64,000 nucleotides of DNA from Ananas comosus. Lineage: Eukaryota > Streptophyta > Magnoliopsida > Poales > Bromeliaceae. Below are positions 61,651-64,000 of the stretch, in pieces. How positions within the stretch are numbered: position 1 is the first letter of the stretch; each line of letters opens with the position of its first letter. Made by a program: the position numbers and the translations under genes. Where the stretch lies: assembly GCF_001540865.1 (NCBI RefSeq), contig NC_033645.1, positions 124,001 through 188,000 on the forward strand, read 5' to 3'. The notes beneath the pieces are model-generated. The model was not told the origin of the DNA, searched no databases, and saw only the letters and a program-made list of their open reading frames with translations.

Positions 61651-61899
61651 ATTTTTTTCTATTTACAAATTAAACTGAGAAATTAAAATTATAAAGGAGG
61701 GAGATTGATGGATTTGTGGGGTGTAAGCTATAATATTTACTCCAAGGACTAAATTAATACATTTTCAAAAGTTTAAAAACTAAATGAGACTGCTAAAAGT
61801 TTTAAGTTTTCACGATTTGTAAACTTAGAGGATCAAACTAAAACTCAAGCTACATAAAAATTTAGAGACTAGCAGTGCAATTTATCAATATTATTATTG

Positions 61900-62012
61900 T
61901 TTTGAGAGAAAGATAGCATGCTATCTGTTTCATTTATTTCTTTTAGAAATAAATTTGGCTGAAAATATAAATTAAATAAGAATCGAACTTGGGACCTCGA
62001 GTACCAACCACC
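61900..62012 (-). mobile_element. Truncated SINE copy 8
   Basis: The tail half and B-box region (AATCGAACTTGGGACCTCG) match the other copies. The tRNA-like 5' end beyond CCAACCACC is missing. Several substitutions suggest an older copy. Confidence 0.65.
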
Positions 62013-63474
62013 TAAATGTAAATGCCAAATATTTGTTTTTATTTTTGTTTTGAGCCTTGTACCTCAAAAATCAACCGAACTTCCCAATTAGAAACTCAAT
62101 GATAAATTAGAGTTTTTGGAAAAGCAAAGAGAAATGTTACTGCTACTGCCCAATAACAAATTAAACACCTAAACTTAAATCAATCAAACTTCCCAATTTG
62201 GAGAGAATTGGATTGTTCCCAGCGGAGTTACAAAAGGAAATGGTCTAAGAAATTCATCCATCTCCAACATCAGTTGAAATGCAACAGGGTATCCTCTTAA
62301 GCTGTGTTTGACCGTCGAAATAAAATATTTAATAATTATTCATGTAGTATATAGATTTTTCTTGTGCGATTGGAAATTAAGAGTTTGTTTTTAGCTCCTT
62401 CCAAATTTCTCGACATCTACACTTTGGTAGCATATGTAGAATAATTTATCTACAAGGTCAGATATGGCATCAATTCTAAACATTTGATCATATTTTTCAT
62501 CAATCAAATACTATAAATTTAAATAAATAAAACAGTATACTGAATAAGATATTCATGCATTCAAACATAGTCTTAATTTGAGAGCAATGATTATGCATTT
62601 CACTTTTTACGTCCCCATGTCCCTCCCGTGTCTTCATATGGTGATTGTCACTGCTTATGGACACGAACTTGAGTGATCTAGAATGGAGCTGAAGATATAC
62701 ATGTATATGTAAACCCTAGAACAAAAAATAATACACAGATGCCGAGTTGGGTCTCTCTCTTATGTACATATCCATCCCTACTGATATCATCACAAGTGCT
62801 AACTTACTATCAAATTAAAGCAACACAGGCTATTTATGAATGCAGGAACATCTTTTTCGACACACAACTCTTTTATTAACTCAATATCGATACAGGTTTT
62901 TTTGAAGTAAAAAGTAAGTAGAAAGTTACAATATATACTATATGCGGTCTCTATATCATTTATTTAGATTGCATGATAATCATAGAAAAACACAGAATCT
63001 TATATGACCTAAAACTAAGCTTGTATATTATTACAATAATGCAGGAAAATCTCAATAATACAAAGTTGTTATTATTATTAAATAACTTATTCAGATATCA
63101 AAATATGCCCCAATTTGTTTGTATGCCCAATTTATTTGAAACTTGCTTCTCTACAAAATAAAACAATATGATCTTGGGTATTATTCGGGCCCAAATTTGA
63201 GTAATTGGGTCCGGGCCCCGTCATCTGAACAGGCCTGGCCCGTATTCTACGAATTCCGTAACGCAGTTTTCCTACAATCTCGCGTACATGATACGTATTT
63301 TTTTTGCTTTTATAAAGATTATGAATACACACATCTAAATATAATCTATCACATTTGAAAATTTTATATTCTTCTTAAAAAAATGCTAGATTTTGAAAAT
63401 TTATTAGTTAAATGCCAGAGTAATAAATATGAATACTAAAGAGAATTGATATTACTAAAGTAGTTTTTATAGTA

Positions 63475-63996
63475 GAGTTGCTATGCTATTACTAGCACCG
63501 AGGCCTTCTTGTTATAAACTCATTTTCAATGATCGGACATTTAATTCGATGATCGGCATTGTTAAGTATAATTTAAAGTATTTAAATATTTTAGAAATAA
63601 AATTTTATAATTTTTTTAAAAATTATTTTTTATAGTACATCAGCTTGCTAAAAAAAGGTTCAAATTTGAACAACAACCTTCTACTAATATAGAATAGTAT
63701 TTTTCAAATTCGGAACTGGATTTATAGATTTTGTTCTTAACAATTAATTTTGTTTAAAAAAAATGCAATCAATTTGGATTTGTCAGCATCATTGAGCGAG
63801 AAAACATCTTACACGGGCCATTAAAATTGTTACTATGGAAACTGTTTGATCACAAAGTAAATAATTTTAAAAAATTACAATATTCAGTATCTAAGAACTT
63901 GAAAAGTGGTAGATCATACCTAATAATATTGATTTTCGAAAAGTATCGTCTATAGCACAAAGGAATAGGCATTATTAGAAGTATTTCAGCTAGCTC
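63475..63996. mobile_element. Foldback MITE, same family as 10761 and 16022, diverged
   Basis: Left GAGTTGCTATGCTATTACTAG and right TATTTCAGCTAGCTC with the family's interior landmarks TTCGATGATCGGCATTG and TCACAAAGTAAATAATTTT. It reaches nearly to the end of the window. Confidence 0.65.
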
Positions 63997-64000
63997 ACAA

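Larger units (their letters stand above)
54960..64000. other. Gene-free interval upstream of PRR
   Basis: No conserved exon found. Contents: PRR leader and promoter (to about 55400), a hairpin MITE, a GTGGTTT foldback, G-box-bearing GC-rich DNA duplicated around a gap, microsatellites and foldbacks. 59040-60060 carries a diverged direct repeat (GAAGAACATCTTATC words, 59640-59720 and 59940-60020). 60070-60430 has a GC-richer patch with no recognisable protein. 62570-63470 shows nothing I can name. Confidence 0.6.

Overview
The window is nuclear DNA of a flowering plant, most likely a monocot. It holds four ordinary plant housekeeping or clock genes with spliceosomal introns in an AT-rich background packed with short non-autonomous transposons. 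The GC-rich coding exons and a rice-like STAY-GREEN C-terminus point to a monocot. A non-grass commelinid such as pineapple would fit, but that is inference. No bacterial-type operons, CRISPR arrays or intact transposase genes are visible. || All four genes lie on the minus strand: (1) 4007-9704, a GAUT1-like galacturonosyltransferase (10 exons, about 707 aa); (2) 21722-23478, STAY-GREEN magnesium dechelatase (4 exons, 282 aa); (3) 36756-42083, the LCB1 subunit of serine palmitoyltransferase (12 exons, 483 aa); (4) 49193-54959, a clock pseudo-response regulator of the PRR3/PRR7 (PRR37/73) clade (8 exons, about 645 aa). I joined exons by hand from splice signals and family conservation, and reading phase closes exactly across every junction. 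The genes act in unrelated processes (pectin synthesis, chlorophyll breakdown, sphingolipid synthesis, circadian timing), so no joint function is implied. || Gaps between genes: 1-4006 has tRNA-derived SINEs, a hAT-type MITE and a weak chain of exon-like cassettes ending in a small ORF. 9705-21721 has nested MITEs (SINE split by a Harbinger-like element; hAT MITE split by a Mutator-like foldback; a clean hAT MITE; several Mutator-like foldbacks). 23479-36755 has a CACTA element, a Pack-MULE-like element carrying host gene fragments (29797-31312), foldbacks and a hAT element with perfect 8-bp target duplications. 42084-49192 has a hAT MITE, foldbacks, a SINE and a local duplication around one N. 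54960-64000 has GC-rich G-box DNA that appears twice on either side of a 25-N gap (very probably an unmerged assembly overlap), plus more foldbacks. || The best candidate for something undescribed is the 1.5-kb Mutator-like element at 29797-31312. It has long terminal inverted repeats, a perfect 9-bp target duplication and a captured GC-rich exon resembling the plant SCAI/DUF3550 family. No novel defence or metabolic system was found.
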